Assembly (NCBI GenBank): GCA_015662785.1
Contig: DQTM01000071.1
Location: 1 to 12,486, forward strand
Direction: 5' to 3'
DNA: 12,486 bases
From: Sulfurospirillum arcachonense
Lineage (GTDB): Bacteria > Campylobacterota > Campylobacteria > Campylobacterales > Sulfurospirillaceae
Part shown: one piece after another, positions 11,415 to 12,486 of the stretch
Layout of the letters: each line of letters opens with the position of its first letter
How positions within the stretch are numbered: position 1 is the first letter of the stretch
Position numbers and translations under genes: made by a program
Notes under the pieces: generated by a model
What the model was told of the DNA's origin: nothing
The model's database searches: none
The model's input: only the letters and a program-made list of their open reading frames with translations

Positions 11415-12486
11415 ATGTCTAAAAATAGAGATATAAAAGATAACATTGAGATAATAGAGTTATATCTATCAGGTAAAATAGACTATGAAATATCTGTATC
11501 TGATTTAGCCAAATATTTAAAAGCCATAAGAGCTGATGATGAGACTGTTTTTATCTCTTTACTACAAAAATTTCCAAATGATATACTTGGAGATTTAGTA
11601 CTAGAACTTCCAGAACACTATCTTAAAGAGATTATAGAGCATATACCCTTTGAGCAACTAAGTGAGGCTATTGAAGACCTTGAGAGTGATGATGCTACGG
11701 ATCTTATACAAGACATTGAAGAGATAGATGAGGAAAAAGCAGAAGAGATTCTTTCAAGCTTGGATGAAGAAGACCAAGAAGAGATAAAAAGGCTTAGTCG
11801 ATATGATGAAGACAAAGCTGGTGCATATATGCAGACAGAGGTTTTCACAGCCCCTTATGATGAAAAAATACAAACAGCAGTAGATAGACTAAGAAAGTTA
11901 AAAGAAGAGGGTGAGCTTGAAAATGTTCACCAAGTTTCTATAGTTGGAAAGCTTGATAGGCTGTTATACACTATTTCATTAGAAGATTTAATTACCTTTA
12001 ATTTTGATAATAAGTTTAGTAAAGAGCTAGAAAACAGAGAAGATGAATTTAAACCAAGATATGTAAGAGATGATGAAGATATCTCTAAAGTTATTGAATA
12101 TTTTGAAGATTATGATCTTTCTGCTTTGCCTATTGTTGATTATCATGGAAAACTTTTGGGAAGAATCACTTCAGATGATATCTATGACATTATTCAAGAA
12201 AGAGCAACAGACCAAATATATAAACTTGCGGGTGTTGATGACGAGATAGAGCATGAAGAGAGTATTTTTGAGGCTGGAAAGTCTAGACTTATATGGCTCT
12301 TTTTAAACCTTTTAACTGCCATATTGGCTTCTGCTGTAATTGGACAGTTTGAAGAGGTATTGACTGCGTATGTAGCACTTGCTGTCTTGATGCCTATAGT
12401 TGCTTCTATGGGTGGCAATGCTGGAACACAATCACTTACTATTATGGTTCGTCAACTCGCACTTGGAGAGATAGACAAAGAGAATG
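11415..12486 (+). CDS. mgtE: Magnesium transporter MgtE, 3' end outside the window
   Basis: The frame is open from ATG 11415 to the window edge (357 codons) with no stop. AGGAC at 11405-11409, overlapping the preceding stop, is the ribosome binding site. Domain order is that of MgtE: an acidic, helical N domain (about residues 1-130) ending in the typical SRYDEDKAGAYMQTEV segment, a CBS pair (about 140-262, with VHQVSIVGKLDRLLYTISLEDLI and LSALPIVDYHGKLLGRITSDDIYDII), the plug-helix region, and then the membrane domain from about residue 290, including the conserved MPIVASMGGNAGTQS motif. MgtE is a dimeric Mg2+ channel whose cytoplasmic domains sense Mg2+ and close the pore; the many Asp and Glu residues in the N and CBS domains fit this. 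About 95-100 C-terminal residues are expected beyond the window. It is probably cotranscribed with the peptidase gene. Confidence 0.93.
   Translation, partial: MSKNRDIKDNIEIIELYLSGKIDYEISVSDLAKYLKAIRADDETVFISLLQKFPNDILGDLVLELPEHYLKEIIEHIPFEQLSEAIEDLESDDATDLIQDIEEIDEEKAEEILSSLDEEDQEEIKRLSRYDEDKAGAYMQTEVFTAPYDEKIQTAVDRLRKLKEEGELENVHQVSIVGKLDRLLYTISLEDLITFNFDNKFSKELENREDEFKPRYVRDDEDISKVIEYFEDYDLSALPIVDYHGKLLGRITSDDIYDIIQERATDQIYKLAGVDDEIEHEESIFEAGKSRLIWLFLNLLTAILASAVIGQFEEVLTAYVALAVLMPIVASMGGNAGTQSLTIMVRQLALGEIDKEN

Noticed and set aside
1..12486. CRISPR array, tRNA, rRNA, insertion sequence or prophage
   Set aside because: No regularly spaced repeats, cloverleaf-like genes, transposase or integrase motifs, or terminal inverted repeats were seen.

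Overview
The window is AT-rich, gene-dense DNA from a Campylobacterota (epsilonproteobacterial) genome, most likely a Sulfurimonas-like, non-pathogenic relative of Helicobacter and Campylobacter. The evidence is a short PriA (about 610 aa) and a short ComEC without a C-terminal hydrolase domain, a PgbA-type secreted protein, a Csd3/Pgp3-type M23 peptidase, and tight gene packing with TTG and GTG starts. No rRNA, tRNA, insertion sequence, prophage or CRISPR array is visible.

Layout. Plus strand, 22-2864: two tandem pseudopilin-like genes followed one base later by priA. Plus strand, 2876-7149: a promoter-like TATAAT, a frameshifted DUF4160 gene, a DUF2442 gene, ispG, dnaB and a short comEC, joined by overlapping or abutting start and stop codons and so probably one transcript. 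Minus strand, 10112 down to 7078: a PgbA-like exported protein, a GlcD-type FAD oxidase and a YihY-family membrane protein. The last of these overlaps the 3' end of comEC by 72 bp on the opposite strand. Plus strand, 10222 to the window end: a csd3-like peptidoglycan peptidase and the first 357 codons of mgtE. The 109-base gap between the two divergent units (10113-10221) holds promoter-like elements for both.

The most striking signal is not a gene. The octamer TACATGTA occurs 11 times, where roughly 0.5 would be expected by a hand estimate at about one-third GC. All 11 copies sit inside the same oriented decamer TTACATGTAG (8 on plus, 3 on minus), with a looser consensus CTTTACATGTAGAGATT. 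All lie inside genes, five in priA, four in comEC, one in glcD and one in csd3. Ten are read in the phase giving Leu-His-Val and one in another phase, so the signal is on DNA and not a protein motif. A density near one per kb, fixed polarity and genic placement resemble known DNA uptake sequences, and the window also encodes the ComEC channel and two pseudopilins. A candidate DNA uptake sequence for this lineage is therefore the leading hypothesis. A Chi-like, segregation or methylation signal remains possible.

Other points of note are a decayed DUF4160 member of a TA-like pair placed ahead of essential genes, a leader before yihY whose two hairpins compete and one of which covers the ribosome binding site, and a 9-bp hairpin inside the start of the second pseudopilin gene.
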